From assembly GCA_002322865.1 (NCBI GenBank), contig DCOH01000007.1, forward strand, positions 91,113 to 104,093: a stretch of DNA of 12,981 nt, in the 5' to 3' direction. The DNA is from Sphingobacterium sp. UBA1575 (GTDB lineage: Bacteria > Bacteroidota > Bacteroidia > Sphingobacteriales > Sphingobacteriaceae). This document shows, piece after piece, positions 12,980-12,981 of the stretch (position 1 is its first letter; each line of letters starts with the position of its first letter). The position numbers and the translations under genes were made by a program. The notes beneath the pieces are model-generated. The model was given only the letters and a program-made list of their open reading frames with translations, searched no databases and was not told the origin of the DNA.

Positions 12980-12981
12980 TT

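Overview
The window looks like chromosomal DNA of a Bacteroidota bacterium, most likely a Sphingobacteriaceae member (Sphingobacterium or relative). The reasons are a SusC/RagA-type TonB-dependent receptor with its FecR/ECF-sigma pair, promoters that fit the Bacteroidota form (TTG/TTTG, about 20 bp, TAnnTTTG) rather than -35/-10, weak Shine-Dalgarno sequences, AT-rich spacers, and a HYC_CC_PP-type small protein. The genus is inference from gene style, not from a marker gene.

Layout. (1) 1-4290, minus strand: a trans-envelope signalling operon in the order ECF sigma factor, FecR-like anti-sigma factor, SusC-like receptor with an N-terminal STN signalling domain. The receptor runs off the left edge and its usual SusD partner would lie beyond it. 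The genes overlap, by 70 nt for sigma/anti-sigma and by 4 nt (ATGA) for anti-sigma/receptor. (2) 4412-5182, minus: a secreted DUF4833-like protein and a 60-aa lipoprotein of unknown role. (3) 5277-6665, plus: an APC-family amino-acid permease, convergent with metE across a terminator hairpin. (4) 6735-9251, minus: cobalamin-independent methionine synthase MetE behind a well-formed SAM-I (S-box) riboswitch and a good Bacteroidota promoter, so methionine synthesis is controlled by S-adenosylmethionine. (5) 9285-12579, minus: a probable metal (copper-like) uptake or sensing locus. It has a small Cys/His-rich secreted protein and then a 905-aa TonB-dependent receptor carrying a heavy-metal-associated (HMA) domain and a four-unit His/Asp-rich repeat before its plug and barrel. 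A perfect 14-bp palindrome lies on the presumed promoter. (6) 12624-12981, plus: a 37-aa single-span membrane ORF with its own promoter-like sequence, two consecutive strong hairpins (the second a textbook terminator), then an 11-bp tandem repeat cut by the window end.

The most unusual items are the HMA/His-repeat/TonB fusion with its Cys-rich partner and palindromic operator candidate, the hydrophobic C-terminal tail of the ECF sigma factor encoded partly in the fecR overlap, the undescribed 37-aa gene, and the S-box expression platform, which shows no standard terminator.
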